From: Bacillus sp. FJAT-28004
GTDB lineage: Bacteria > Bacillota > Bacilli > Paenibacillales > Paenibacillaceae
Assembly: GCF_001280845.1 (NCBI RefSeq)
Contig: NZ_LGHP01000004.1
Coordinates: 127,261 to 191,260, forward strand
Direction of reading: 5' to 3'
DNA length: 64,000 nt
This document shows positions 27,137 through 37,132 of this stretch, one piece after another. How positions within the stretch are numbered: position 1 is the stretch's first letter; the number at the start of each line of letters is the position of its first letter. The translations under genes and the position numbers were made by a program. The notes beneath the pieces are model-generated. The model was given only the letters and a program-made list of their open reading frames with translations. It was not told where the DNA came from and made no database searches.

Positions 27137-27679
27137 TTAAATAACAGAGTACAGTGTTTTAAAATCAGTATCCCATCTCTTTAGTAAATCATTGTTGCCA
27201 GCTGTTAAAGTTGCATGTAATCTATCTAGCTCCGCTTTTGCTAATCTATAATCGTCCTCAGATATAATTTCGTTATTCAATGCATTTAATAATTCATCTT
27301 CATCTAATATAAATATTTCTTTGTTTGGCAACACTACCACATCCAGGAATAGGTCATCAAAATAAGGCACTCCTTCTTTAGTCAGAGCATTAGCCAAAGT
27401 AATGTCAAAGTACCATTGAACGATCTCTCTTTTTTCATTAATAACTGCCGTCATTGTATGATGGGCATTGCTTGGAAAATACTGCAACCACATAAATCCA
27501 TTTGCAACAATATTAAAATCGTCATGATCAGCCAGCTTAAAAGAAATGGGTTCCTTCACTTTATTAAAAATAACAAGTGTTACATGCCCAGTGAAATCCA
27601 CTTCTTCGATATACATTTGTTTGTAAGTTTTTTGTAGTATTCCTCTCCAATGAGATAGATCACCATATTTTCTCTTCAC
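27137..27679 (-). CDS. DUF402 domain protein
   Basis: 180 residues with the DUF402 core: a WLQYFP segment, the WYFDI motif (VQWYFDITLANALTKEG), and YFDDLFLDVVVLPN followed by LDEDELL. Characterised members of this fold are nucleoside di/triphosphatases, and the acidic YxD and LDVV residues that bind metal are present. GAGGGAG precedes a GTG start. The gene lies between the methyltransferase and the ABC exporter on the same strand. Confidence 0.75.
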   Translation of the reverse strand: MKRKYGDLSHWRGILQKTYKQMYIEEVDFTGHVTLVIFNKVKEPISFKLADHDDFNIVANGFMWLQYFPSNAHHTMTAVINEKREIVQWYFDITLANALTKEGVPYFDDLFLDVVVLPNKEIFILDEDELLNALNNEIISEDDYRLAKAELDRLHATLTAGNNDLLKRWDTDFKTLYSVI

Positions 27680-27708
27680 TATTAACTCCCTCTTTCGTTC
27701 ATCATGCT

Positions 27709-29415
27709 TTAATTTCTCGTCGCTACAAGGCTCTTGTAAACACTCGCCTTCTGTAATAACTGGATGTGACTGCCGCTTTCTATTAATTTGCCATTACCCA
27801 GCACATAAATAATGTCCGCATTTTCCACGGTTGATAATCTATGCGCGATAATTATAGTAGTCTTACCAGCTCGTAATGCATCGAGGTTTCGTTGAACCCG
27901 ACGCTCCGTACCTAAATCCAGGGCCGAAGTTGCTTCATCCAAAATAAGCACTTCCGGTTCGCTCAGCAAGGAGCGTGCTATAGCAAGCCGCTGTCGTTGG
28001 CCTCCGGATAACGTGATTCCACGTTCACCGATCAAGGTCTGATAACCATCAGGAAGACTATCGATAAATTCATGTATTTCCACTGCATTGCAGTACCGTA
28101 TTACTTCTTCTTCCGATACACCTGCTCTGCCCAAAACAAGATTGTTGTAAATGGTGTCTGGAAAAAGGTACGGTTCCTGAGAGACCAGACTTACCCGATC
28201 TCTCCATCGACTTATGGACAGGTCTTTAAGGGGCCTATTATTAATCAAGATCTGCCCTTCAACCGGTTCGTAAAATCGCTCGAGCAGTTGAGCGATTGTG
28301 GATTTCCCTCCACCGCTTGCCCCTACAAAAGCAATCTTTTTACCTGCCGGAATGTCAATGCTCAATTGATCCAGTATGGTTATTCCCTCATCTGTGTACC
28401 GGAAAACCACATCGCAAAATCGGATCTCCGATATGGCCTCATTAAGAACACTTCCAGTCTGAGGTTCGTGATCTGTCATATATTCTTCCAAACGCTCAAT
28501 GGAACCGCTTTTGGATGCGAAATTCATGGTAAAGCCAAATGCTTGGTTTAATGCTTCCATCAATTGCGTTGAAAATTGATATACGATAACAAATGTGCCT
28601 ATGGATATCTCTCCTGAAATCGCCAGATACGCCCCATAACCGATTACAAGCAGATTTGTGCCCCAACGGCATGTCTCACTCCAGGCCAACTGCTTGTTTT
28701 GAAGCTTTCCCTCCTGCATCATTTTTGCGAAATAGCGGTCAAAACTTCGTAAATACTTGGCAATCTCCCATTTGTGCCGGTTAAACGCAATAACCTCTCT
28801 TGTAGACGCGATCCCCTCTTCGATTTGAACCAAAACTTCCGCTTTTTCTTGTTGGATCTCTTTACTGACAGATTTAAGCGAAGGTCCGGTACGCTTACCC
28901 AAGAAAACAAGAAAAACACTAACCGCAGTCACACCTATAAGCAAAGACGGATTAGCCCAACCGATCAAGATCGAAAGAATTAAAACCTGAATAATATTCA
29001 TAATTCCACCAGGGATAAAATGGCCAACAGTCCATGCTGTTTCATTAATGTCTCCGGAAATCCGCTGCGCAATGCTCCCTATACGATCGTTATTGTACTT
29101 GGACGCCTTCATTTTGTATAGAAATGCCATCAAATCCACTGTAAGCTTTTTCTGTAAAGTATACTCGTTGGATCGATTCAACATAAAAGAAAACAGGTGA
29201 ACGGCATTATAGCCAATAATCAGCGCAGCAAAAATGCAAAGGTAGGGTACCAACATCTCATACTGCTTACCGATCAGAACATCATCAATCAACCATTTTT
29301 GAATGCCGGTGATGCCTAGCAAGGAGATCATATCCAGCAAACAAAGAATAACCGCAAGCAGGAGACTCCACTTCATAGAACGCAGATAAGGTGATAACCA
29401 CCTCCAATTAGCCAA
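27709..29415 (-). CDS. ABC transporter, fused permease/ATPase (exporter half 2)
   Basis: About 568 residues. A six-helix exporter transmembrane domain (to ~320) is followed by an ATPase with Walker A GASGGGKST, Q-loop VSQEPYLF, signature LSGGQRQRLAIARSL, Walker B VLILDEATSALD and H-loop IIAHRLSTV. GGAGGAG six bases before a TTG at 29415 points to a start overlapping the upstream ABC gene by eight bases, although the frame is open further. The two genes are coupled and should form a heterodimeric exporter. Confidence 0.88.
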   Translation of the reverse strand: MANWRWLSPYLRSMKWSLLLAVILCLLDMISLLGITGIQKWLIDDVLIGKQYEMLVPYLCIFAALIIGYNAVHLFSFMLNRSNEYTLQKKLTVDLMAFLYKMKASKYNNDRIGSIAQRISGDINETAWTVGHFIPGGIMNIIQVLILSILIGWANPSLLIGVTAVSVFLVFLGKRTGPSLKSVSKEIQQEKAEVLVQIEEGIASTREVIAFNRHKWEIAKYLRSFDRYFAKMMQEGKLQNKQLAWSETCRWGTNLLVIGYGAYLAISGEISIGTFVIVYQFSTQLMEALNQAFGFTMNFASKSGSIERLEEYMTDHEPQTGSVLNEAISEIRFCDVVFRYTDEGITILDQLSIDIPAGKKIAFVGASGGGKSTIAQLLERFYEPVEGQILINNRPLKDLSISRWRDRVSLVSQEPYLFPDTIYNNLVLGRAGVSEEEVIRYCNAVEIHEFIDSLPDGYQTLIGERGITLSGGQRQRLAIARSLLSEPEVLILDEATSALDLGTERRVQRNLDALRAGKTTIIIAHRLSTVENADIIYVLGNGKLIESGSHIQLLQKASVYKSLVATRN

Positions 29416-31192
29416 GCCGTTCTCCTCCTTGCGCCAGTTGATAAAATAATCCCTTCCGGGCGTATAAATCATCGTAACTTCCCAACTCTGCAACCATACC
29501 TTCGTTCACAACAGCAATCAAATCATAATGACGAATGGTCGTTAAACGATGTGCGATTGCAACGGTGGTTCTGCCTTCCATCAGCCGATCAAGCGCAAGC
29601 TGTACTTCTTTTTCGCTAATGTTGTCCAAGGCAGACGTAGCTTCATCCAACAGAATTACTGGTGGATTCTTCAAGAGCATACGTGCGATCGCAATCCGTT
29701 GCTTCTGTCCACCAGATAGCTTCATGCCCCGCTCCCCCACTGAGGTTTCATACCCGTCAGGCATTTGAACGATAAATTCATGTGCATTCGCTGCCTTTGC
29801 CGCGGCGATTAACTCTTCATCTGATGCCTCAGGATTGCCAAACAGAATGTTCTCTTTAATACTTGAACCGAATAAATAGGTCTCCTGAAAAACAAATCCC
29901 ATCGTATTTCTCAATTGGTCGATTTGCAACGCCCTAATCGGATGACCGTCCAACTGGATAACACCGGATTTAGGATCATAGAAACGGCCAAGAAGTTTCA
30001 ATATTGTCGATTTCCCGCCGCCGCTGCTGCCAACAAAAGCTACACGCTGACCAGGCAGAATCTCGAGTGTCAAACCGCGAAGTATGTCCCGATCCGGCAT
30101 TTGGTTATACGCAAAATGTACATCTTTAATCGAAATATGCCCTTTAACATGCTCTAAACGAATGGCCTGTTCGTCCTCATCCACGAGCGGTCGTTGATGA
30201 ACAAGATCATAAAGCTTCTCTCCTTGCATCAATAACATGCTCTGCTCTGTGATCATCGTGATAACCCGGGTCAAATCGCCCATGACGTGAAAATAATAAA
30301 GTAAGAATGCGACAAACTCCCCCACATTTAATGTGCCGTTTCTTACCGCAAAGGCGCCAAACAAAAAGAGTGCCAGCGCTCCCAGATTAATCGTCATTCT
30401 TCTTGCAGTTCCCCGCAGCAAAGCATAGAGAAGTTCATTCATCCAAAGCTTACGATTCGTGTTGTATTTCTCCAGTAAACGATTCAAATCCCATTTCTCT
30501 GCCCTATGAATGCGGAGCTCCATTAAACCTGACAAACTGTCATAAATCTTTTTATTATATTCTGTTCGGCTTTGGCTGCCGTCTTTTAAGAATTGCGATT
30601 GTTTTTTTTCAAAATACGGCCCCACTAAATAATAAGAGAGGAAGAATGGGATAACGAGCAGCGTCAATGATGCATGAATGGATAGCATTAAGAATAGGGA
30701 GAGAATGAGAAGCGCCATTTTCTCGATCAATACAGGCAGATATCTCCGATATATATTCTGAATTGCTGGAATCTCCGCTTGAAACATAGAGAGTGTCTCT
30801 CCGATAGGATGCTCCTCATAATACGAGAATCCAAGTTTACGAAGATGTGTAAAGATTAACATTTGTAAATCGCTGGCGGATTTTTCTTGCACAATCCTTT
30901 GCACCAGATTACGTACAGCCATTGAGACCAGCATGAGGGCTATAAATGGGGTAAGTATCGCCATGAGAACCATCAGCCGTCGGTAGTCCGCAGCAGGAAT
31001 AATGGAATCAATAACATATTGAAGAAACTTCGGAATTGCCAACAATACGCCTGAAGTAATGAATCCAGTTAGGATAAGTATTATAAAAGGCGCCCGATAT
31101 TTACCTACAAACGAGATAATCCAAAAATATAACTTCACTTTTTTAGTAAAACTATGATGTAGACTTTGTATTTTCACATGCGTTACAGCCAT
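29408..31192 (-). CDS. ABC transporter, fused permease/ATPase (exporter half 1)
   Basis: 594 residues: a six-helix transmembrane domain, then an ATPase with Walker A GSSGGGKST, signature LSGGQKQRIAIARML, Walker B VILLDEATSALD and H-loop AIAHRLTT. Both halves keep their catalytic glutamate, so two ATP sites may be active. AGAGGTG precedes the ATG. Likely substrates are drugs, lipids or peptides; no substrate gene is adjacent. Confidence 0.9.
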   Translation of the reverse strand: MAVTHVKIQSLHHSFTKKVKLYFWIISFVGKYRAPFIILILTGFITSGVLLAIPKFLQYVIDSIIPAADYRRLMVLMAILTPFIALMLVSMAVRNLVQRIVQEKSASDLQMLIFTHLRKLGFSYYEEHPIGETLSMFQAEIPAIQNIYRRYLPVLIEKMALLILSLFLMLSIHASLTLLVIPFFLSYYLVGPYFEKKQSQFLKDGSQSRTEYNKKIYDSLSGLMELRIHRAEKWDLNRLLEKYNTNRKLWMNELLYALLRGTARRMTINLGALALFLFGAFAVRNGTLNVGEFVAFLLYYFHVMGDLTRVITMITEQSMLLMQGEKLYDLVHQRPLVDEDEQAIRLEHVKGHISIKDVHFAYNQMPDRDILRGLTLEILPGQRVAFVGSSGGGKSTILKLLGRFYDPKSGVIQLDGHPIRALQIDQLRNTMGFVFQETYLFGSSIKENILFGNPEASDEELIAAAKAANAHEFIVQMPDGYETSVGERGMKLSGGQKQRIAIARMLLKNPPVILLDEATSALDNISEKEVQLALDRLMEGRTTVAIAHRLTTIRHYDLIAVVNEGMVAELGSYDDLYARKGLFYQLAQGGERLG

Positions 31193-31344
31193 TTACTCAC
31201 CTCTAATAAATTTTGTATAGCTTCTTGAAGTAAATCGCTCTTGTCGGACTGTCTAATCCCTATGTGCTTGGCAAAAACATACCCCGTTGGTTTATTCATA
31301 TCATACAAAATAATCCAAAATTACGATACCATTAACTGTTCCGC

Positions 31345-31362
31345 GACGACGGCTCGTTAACT
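31345..31362 (+). repeat. fragment of the interspersed repeat
   Basis: GGCTCGTTAACTTAATTT resembles the left end. It lies in the gap 31193-31426 upstream of the exporter, where no gene is seen. Confidence 0.3.
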
Positions 31363-31426
31363 TAATTTATCTTTGTGCTTGGATGATGCAGGATGAATTT
31401 TATAATAATTTCAACCTGTTTGCTGC

Positions 31427-31515
31427 GCTATCCTGCCCGTTAATTCAACGAGGCTGCCGTTTTATACCGGCAGCCTTGTCCTGATGATGGTTAAGTTATA
31501 GTTACCCGTTAACGG
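31427..31515 (+). repeat. three-hairpin interspersed repeat (GAGGCTGCCG class)
   Basis: GCGCTATCCTGCCCGTTAAT, central stem GAGGCTGCCG...CGGCAGCCTT, right end GTTATAGTTACCCGTTAAC. The broken AraC gene runs into its right end. Confidence 0.85.
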
Positions 31516-31737
31516 TGGACTGTATTTAGAGCGCTCCTGTGCCAGCCATACTTCCTTCGCCCCTTGAACCACCATACATAATGAAGGTTTGTAAACACCG
31601 TGACTTGGTCCGGTCGCATTCGTCTGACGCATGAAAAATAAGAATGGAATAGCCGTTGAGTGAACGCCGTCCTTTTCTGAATAACGTTCAATGATTTTGG
31701 CGAGCTCATTCTGCTGTTTAGTAATTATTCCAGACAT
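31462..31737 (-). pseudogene. truncated AraC regulator (N-terminal sensor only)
   Basis: The first ~68 residues match the AraC_N sensor domain (VYKPSLCMVVQGAKEVWLAQ). The reading then crosses into the repeat copy and ends after about 20 unrelated residues. The rest of the sensor and both helix-turn-helix motifs are gone. GAGGA precedes the ATG. An aldo/keto reductase remnant lies divergently, the usual partner of this regulator type, so a working pair has decayed. Confidence 0.8.
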
Positions 31738-31810
31738 TTGATCCTCCTCGTTCCGTCATTATTAAAAGTTTGATTATAATCCGTATTCGACTGTTACATA
31801 AGTTGTAGTG

Positions 31811-32080
31811 AGAGGATTAGGCAAACATTTGGCGATGTGTATGGCTCTTGGCACGCTATGGAGGAATTGTATCGTGAAGGAAAGGTCCGTGCAAGTTGTT
31901 GTGATTCCAAAGTCTGTTCGTAAAGAAAGAATTATCGAAAACTTTAATATCTTTGATTTTCAATTAAGCCAAGAGGATATGGAGTCGATTACTACGTTAG
32001 ATACGAAACAGAGTCTGTTCTTTTCACATAACGATCATGAAATGGTGAAATGGATCGGTATGCGTAAACTTGATATCTAA
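31811..32080 (+). pseudogene. aldo/keto reductase with large internal deletion
   Basis: In one frame the DNA encodes TFGDVYGSWHAMEELYREGK. A few codons later, in another frame, it encodes VVVIPKSVRKERIIENFNIF and a normal C-terminus (FSHNDHEMVKWIG). The N-terminal part with Asp/Tyr/Lys and about 90 central residues are missing. It is a non-functional remnant, probably the former target of the truncated AraC gene. Confidence 0.75.
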
Positions 32081-32151
32081 TCATCATTATCTAATAATTA
32101 CGTAGGCAATCTGCTCCTATTTTATTTGCTGAATCCAGGTATTTTTCAAGC

Positions 32152-32245
32152 AAATTTACCCGTTAGTTGAGAAAACGGCAGCCATGGATCTGGCTGCCGT
32201 TTCTTCGCGTTTACTCAGCTATCGTTACCGGTTAGCTTAATAAGA
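32152..32245 (+). repeat. three-hairpin interspersed repeat (CGGCAGCC class)
   Basis: Left end TTTACCCGTTAGTTGAGAAA, central stem ACGGCAGCC/GGCTGCCGT, right hairpin AGCTATCG...GTTAGCT. It ends four bases before the kimA stop codon. Confidence 0.85.
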
Positions 32246-32248
32246 CGA

Positions 32249-34072
32249 TCATTTCTTTAAATGGTACGGTACAGTAGTGATTATCACATTTCTCCGATAA
32301 AGCAAGTGTGCACGAATCAGTAAACTAGATTGGTTGTGCAGGATGTTATGCCAACCTTTCTTTGGAATGAACTGTGGGATAACAACCGTGACTTGGTAAT
32401 TTGATTCACTCGCCTTGCGTTGAACGGTATCAATAAATTTAGTCAACGGCTGAATGATGCTTCTATATGGAGAATGTAGTGTTACTAACCTCACGTCAGG
32501 CTGCCACTTCTTCCATTTTTCTTCAAACACTCCTTCATCTTCTCTCTCAAAAGGAACATGAACTGCAATGATCTGGTATGCTGAGAGCGATTTGGCATAG
32601 TTCAACGAATTCTCCACCACATGCGTCATACCAGCCACAGGAAGAATGATGATATTCCCCGCAATCGGAATAGCTGGCTCACAAGTTGTAGTTCTCAATT
32701 GGTCGGCTACCGCTTCATAATGCTTTCTAATTCGATGAAAGGCATAAATGATAATGGGTAAAAATACTAAGACGGACCAAACTTGTGTGAATTTCGTTAA
32801 GAAAAACATCATCGTTACAATAAAGCTAATAAGAGCTCCAGTTGCATTAATAATTAGTTTTGAAATCCATCCTTTTGGTTTCTGACGAATCCATTTTAGT
32901 ATCATTCCTGTCTGGGACAGGGTGAAAGGAATAAATACACCGACAGCATACAGCGGGATTAAATGTTCCGTTTGGCCTTTAAACACAATAATTAAGATGA
33001 TGGATAAAATGCCAAGCATGATAATTCCGTTGGAATAGCCTAGCCGATCTCCTCTAACCGTAAACATTCTTGGTATGAATTTATCATTGGCAAGATTTAC
33101 AGCAAGCAAAGGGAAAGCTGAATATCCAGTGTTAGCAGCTAGGATAAGGATCAATGCAGTTGTTCCTTGAATGAAAAAGTACATAAAATTACGCCCAAAG
33201 GTATGTTCAGCGATTTGTGAAACTACGGTTACCTCGAGGTTGGGAATAATTCCGTAATAATAGGCTAAATATACGATTCCCGAAAATAACAATGCAAGTA
33301 AGATTCCCATCGCCGTTAATGTTTTAGCAGCGTTATTAGGAGCTGGACTTTTAAAGTTAGGGATTGCATTCGAAATGGCCTCGACTCCTGTTAATGCAGA
33401 GCTACCCGAAGCAAATGCTTTTAAAAGCAAAAATAAGCTTATACCTGCTACTGGTGTACCGATTGAAGTGTGTAACTCGGGAGAAACATGACCGGTTATT
33501 ATGTTGTATATGCCTGCTCCTATTAGAATGAATAATGCCAAAACAAACAAATATACAGGATAAGCCAAAACAGAAGCGGATTCGGTTACCCCCCGCAAGT
33601 TCAGGATTGTTATGAAAATGACAAATATTACAGCGATGATAACCGTATGTTCATGCAATCTAGGAAAAGCGGAAGTTATGGCGTCAGTACCAGCAGATAC
33701 ACTTACTGCCACGGTTAAAATGTAATCAACCAACAAGGAACCTCCAGCTATTAATCCGGGGTACTTGCCTAGGTTTTCTTTGGACACCACATATGCGCCT
33801 CCGCCATGCGGATATGCAAAGATAATTTGCCTATAAGATAAAATAAGTGCTAATAATAAAATTAATACTCCAATTGCGATCGGTATCGTATACCAAAAAG
33901 CCGCGGCACTAACTGTAATTAAAACGATCAATATTTGCTCAGGACCATATGCAACGGAAGATAGGGCATCTGAGGAAAGTATGGCAAGAGCTTTCGTTTT
34001 ATTAAGTTTCTGCTCTCCTAATTCATTTGATTTTAAAGGTCGACCGATTAAAAATCTTTTCAAAGAAAGCAT
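32249..34072 (-). CDS. kimA: KimA-type high-affinity potassium importer
   Basis: 607 residues, close throughout to Bacillus KimA (YdaO): KRFLIGRPLKS at the start, LSSDALSSVAYGPEQILI in helix 1, YPHGGGAYVVSKENLG, then twelve membrane segments, and a cytoplasmic C-terminal domain ending IITTVPYHLKK. KimA imports K+ with protons and is inhibited by c-di-AMP. CGGAG lies eight bases before the ATG at 34072. The ydaO-type riboswitch and terminator directly upstream give transcriptional control by the same messenger. Confidence 0.88.
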   Translation of the reverse strand: MLSLKRFLIGRPLKSNELGEQKLNKTKALAILSSDALSSVAYGPEQILIVLITVSAAAFWYTIPIAIGVLILLLALILSYRQIIFAYPHGGGAYVVSKENLGKYPGLIAGGSLLVDYILTVAVSVSAGTDAITSAFPRLHEHTVIIAVIFVIFITILNLRGVTESASVLAYPVYLFVLALFILIGAGIYNIITGHVSPELHTSIGTPVAGISLFLLLKAFASGSSALTGVEAISNAIPNFKSPAPNNAAKTLTAMGILLALLFSGIVYLAYYYGIIPNLEVTVVSQIAEHTFGRNFMYFFIQGTTALILILAANTGYSAFPLLAVNLANDKFIPRMFTVRGDRLGYSNGIIMLGILSIILIIVFKGQTEHLIPLYAVGVFIPFTLSQTGMILKWIRQKPKGWISKLIINATGALISFIVTMMFFLTKFTQVWSVLVFLPIIIYAFHRIRKHYEAVADQLRTTTCEPAIPIAGNIIILPVAGMTHVVENSLNYAKSLSAYQIIAVHVPFEREDEGVFEEKWKKWQPDVRLVTLHSPYRSIIQPLTKFIDTVQRKASESNYQVTVVIPQFIPKKGWHNILHNQSSLLIRAHLLYRRNVIITTVPYHLKK

Positions 34073-34168
34073 TAGTTTCACTCCGCATTTTTTGTTTTTA
34101 ATTGCCTGTAGTTTTAATTATCCTGAAAATGAAATGAAAAAAACGATCTCTAATGCTTGCTTTTTTTG

Positions 34169-34200
34169 GAAACAAAAAACACAGGTAAGAACCTGTGTTT
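34169..34200 (-). terminator. intrinsic terminator of the riboswitch
   Basis: AACACAGGTTC/TTACCTGTGTT hairpin followed on the minus strand by TTTTGTTT, between the riboswitch aptamer and kimA. Confidence 0.85.
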
Positions 34201-34214
34201 CGAACACATGTTAC

Positions 34215-34388
34215 AACCCTCCCTTAATCAACGCTTACGAGGTTAGCTGTCGGATTCGGACGGTTAAGTCGCCCTACCTGATTGTAAACGTGTACAGTCT
34301 ACAATAGGATTCACCCCATAAGATGGATACCTTACGCTCAGGTATCTATCATAATTGGTTCCCCCGTTTTCCTTGATGGAAATTAAGC
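34215..34388 (-). ncRNA. ydaO/yuaA c-di-AMP riboswitch
   Basis: Reading the minus strand, the conserved blocks appear in order: GCTTAATTT, GGGGGAACCAA, GGGGTGAATCC, AGGGCGACT, then CCGACAGCTAACCTCGTAAG and GCGTTG. These match the ydaO class consensus, which binds c-di-AMP and turns transcription off. A terminator follows at 34169-34200 and kimA after that, the same arrangement as in B. subtilis. Confidence 0.92.
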
Positions 34389-34648
34389 AAATAAGAATTG
34401 AAGACAATATTTATTTAGAATGCAAATTGTATATTACGCCTGCTAATTTGTTTTGTAAAACGAACAATCGTCCTGGTTTCCGTCATTTATTATAAAAAAT
34501 ATTATGAAAAGCGCTTACATACCCTATATGCTTGCCGAAGCTCATTTTCTTACCATTTTTCTTTCAAATTCATTATTTTGAACAAACTATATGTCGCCTG
34601 GTCCAATATATCCGTTGTGATTAACGGATAGTGGGACACCAAACTCTT

Positions 34649-34870
34649 CTACCGTCTGACTGAAACCTGGAACATATTAAATCTATTGCCTTTTGTTTTG
34701 TTTACGATATCTCTCTGGTTTTTACATGTATATATCATGGACATCTCTGGCGTCATATTTGCAATGAGTTTATGAACTTGTCCAAGATTCAATCCAGAAT
34801 TCATTTCAGAAAAACAAAAAGACCCGCAATTTACGCGGGTTTGGTTCAATATGTTCTTACCGTCCGACAT
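34649..34870 (-). pseudogene. tyrosine recombinase C-terminal remnant
   Basis: The reading GLNLGQVHKLIANMTPEMSM followed by IYTCKNQRDIV resembles the end of phage-type integrases (pattern ..VQ.LLGH.SPEMT..YT). The catalytic His/Arg box and the N-terminal part are absent. A hairpin AAGACCCGC/GCGGGTTT (34809-34843) lies inside it. The gap 34389-34648 shows no other gene. Confidence 0.4.
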
Positions 34871-34928
34871 CGAAAATACTTAAAAATCCCACTTCAGCCA
34901 AACGGCCAAAGCGGGATATATTCTTATT

Positions 34929-35432
34929 CTATATTACCGGAGCCGGTGCACCATACTCGGCCCACTGCTCTTTCGTCGGGCCGTAAAGATCTGGAACACG
35001 AAGGCCAGCCTGACGCATCAGGACCGTCATTTGACCGCGATGATGAATTTCATGCTTTACGAGGATATCCAGCGTCAAGCCGTTCGGCCATTGATCGCCG
35101 TACATGTCGCTCATGATGAGCAGATTCTCATCCTTCCAACTGGTCTGTACAGCATCAAGGAGCGCTTGCGAGGTCCGCTTATAGACCGCCGCAATTTCCG
35201 CTGCCGAAGCTGGCACCGACATATCTTCGCCCGGTCCTTCGAAAGACAATCCAGTCCGTGATGGCATTTCGTGCAATGTCTGTACAAGATGCCATGCAAG
35301 TCGTCCAAGCGTTCGATGGTCGCTCGTTATCTGTTGGCCAAGAGAATCGTCCGTGAGCATCTCCAGCGTCCGCATTGTTGCTGCCGTTTCATACCGCCAA
35401 GTTGTAGAAAAATCCTCGATGTGTTTATACAT
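34929..35432 (-). CDS. DinB family protein
   Basis: 167 residues from the ATG at 35432, which has AAGGGAG upstream; the frame is open further but lacks translation signals. It is a four-helix bundle with metal-binding histidines in RLAWHLVQTLHEM, and VKHEIHHRGQMTVLMRQAG near the C-terminus, the DinB/YfiT signature. Such proteins are often thiol-dependent metalloenzymes or stress proteins. It is one of three DinB genes in the window. Confidence 0.88.
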   Translation of the reverse strand: MYKHIEDFSTTWRYETAATMRTLEMLTDDSLGQQITSDHRTLGRLAWHLVQTLHEMPSRTGLSFEGPGEDMSVPASAAEIAAVYKRTSQALLDAVQTSWKDENLLIMSDMYGDQWPNGLTLDILVKHEIHHRGQMTVLMRQAGLRVPDLYGPTKEQWAEYGAPAPVI

Positions 35433-35586
35433 ATCTAACATCTCCCTTTTGTAATGGAATAACAACATTATATCATTGTTTAATTTCAATATTTGTAAAT
35501 GTGTAATTAACGTACCCGCTAACCCATTCTCCACGATGCATTCATTCAAGTTATGGCAACCGATATAATTTCTGATCATATTTCGG

Positions 35587-36108
35587 CTACATACTAGTGT
35601 TTGATTCTTCCTGGTACATGAAAAGTCCATATTCCGTCATAACAGAGGAGTGGCCCAGTTGACGAAGCATTGCAGACAGATTACCTCGGTGGTACGTACC
35701 ATGATTCACAACTTGTATAATGAATTCTGAATATCTGGTGTTTAAAATTCCAACATAAGGATTATCCAAGACAACCTCTTTCTCTAGATCCGCATGCCCG
35801 TTAATATATGCTTTGAATCGCACGGACAAATCGTCATACATCGCTTCCAGTTCCTCAAGGCTTCTAGCTTCTGCATCCGCCTCAATTTGAACAGAAGCTT
35901 CCATAGCTTCATTCATACTTTTACCCATCAGGATGTCCAGCCAACCGCAATCAACCTTGTATATATGTGCCATGACCTTCGACACTGAAGAAAACACGCT
36001 TTGAATTTCCTGATTGTATAGGTGATGCGGAAGCTCCTTTAATCGATTAAAGATTATTTTATTTGCCCATACATGATAGTCGTAAAATCTCAAACTATGA
36101 TTTGTCAT
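35587..36108 (-). CDS. DinB family protein
   Basis: 173 residues from the ATG at 36108 with GGAGG upstream. Histidine positions of the DinB fold are in FYDYHVWANKIIF, KVMAHIYKVDCGWL and VVNHGTYHRGNLSAMLRQLG. It stands upstream of the first DinB gene on the same strand, but the two are only moderately similar and 150 bases apart, with a decayed repeat end (GTACCCGCTAAC) between them. Confidence 0.88.
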   Translation of the reverse strand: MTNHSLRFYDYHVWANKIIFNRLKELPHHLYNQEIQSVFSSVSKVMAHIYKVDCGWLDILMGKSMNEAMEASVQIEADAEARSLEELEAMYDDLSVRFKAYINGHADLEKEVVLDNPYVGILNTRYSEFIIQVVNHGTYHRGNLSAMLRQLGHSSVMTEYGLFMYQEESNTSM

Positions 36109-36286
36109 TTCAATTACCTCCGGTTTTTGTAGTTTACTTATGTATTCATTATAAAATGGAAACCCTGACAACTGTATGTCAGTGTTATATTAATGTGTTG
36201 CTTCTCCACAGAAGCTGCTTTGTAATTTATCACGTTTTTCGGCATTCTGATTCTTGTATCACTATAGTGTTCCGATGTTCAAGGAA

Positions 36287-36304
36287 AATAAAGTATTAGA
36301 CTGG
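36287..36304 (+). repeat. accessory motif AATAAAGTATTAGACTG
   Basis: One of several copies of a short motif that keeps company with the three-hairpin repeat (also near 878, 43760, 55909 and, as variants, 930 and 56033). The surrounding gap 36109-36826 shows no supported gene; it also holds a half repeat at 36730-36752. Confidence 0.5.
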
Positions 36305-36826
36305 AGGTGTTGAATCTACGCGGTTTTTCGAATTACAAAACCATCAGAATTGACTGCCACTGTTTTAATGAACTATCGTCTGGTATCGGAGGAGATATTA
36401 TGTAGTTGTAAGATGCATGCCCCGAACTGCGCCCACCATTCGTCATTCGACAATCATATTGCTAACCAACATGCTTTTAAAAATGGCTGTGTTTGTGAGA
36501 ATTTGAGGGTTATTCAATTGTCATGTCCCAATCGATACAGAAAGTTACTACACTAGCATTAAACACAAATCTGCTCATCAATTTTAATTATTCGTTCATC
36601 ATAATGCTTGGTTGGACGTTCAAATGGTATCCGTTTCAACCTTAACCTCACTTTCTCCACCTCATTGGAGTTTTTTACTTAATTTACCTACCAAGATTTT
36701 AACATAACGCTAGTCCTTACAGAAGTAACTTCCAGACTAACCTTCCCGTTAGAATTCCTGTAGATTTATTAATTTGGACTTTGAATAAAAAAAGCGTTTT
36801 TCGATTTAAAATCAAACTGCGTTAAC

Positions 36827-37132
36827 TTGCCTGCGTGGATGATTAAGAACCGCAAGCCGCGCGTCGTACCGTTATCGCTGCCTGAAGGAATACTCAGAGA
36901 AGGCCTGCGTCGATTCGAAGCTCGCCTATCCGCAGCGCTTTTTGTACAACGTATAGTCGCGCACGCTAACATTGAGACTACGCGAGGTTCCGCAAGGGTA
37001 AGCGATGAGCAAGCACTTAGCAGCTTACGCAGTTTTCACCGTTGGCATGCCTCGGATTATCGCGAGTCAATAAGCGTAAATATACGTTATCGAGCGCCGT
37101 ATCTTTCGTGGGTGCGGTGTTTTTACTTTTAG
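36827..37132 (+). pseudogene. possible mobile-element remnant (integrase-like fragment)
   Basis: An open stretch whose start reads IKNRKPRVVPLSLP, close to the K.RK.R.VPL motif between the catalytic blocks of tyrosine recombinases. The rest does not continue convincingly. The DNA is unusually rich in CG dinucleotides compared with its neighbours, suggesting a foreign origin. A terminator (GCCTC/GAGGC then TTTTT) follows at 37158-37184. Confidence 0.35.

Noticed and set aside
34505..34520. cre site TGAAAAGCGCTTACAT in a gene-free region
   Set aside because: An extra base shifts it off the consensus and no gene starts nearby, so it is at best a relic.
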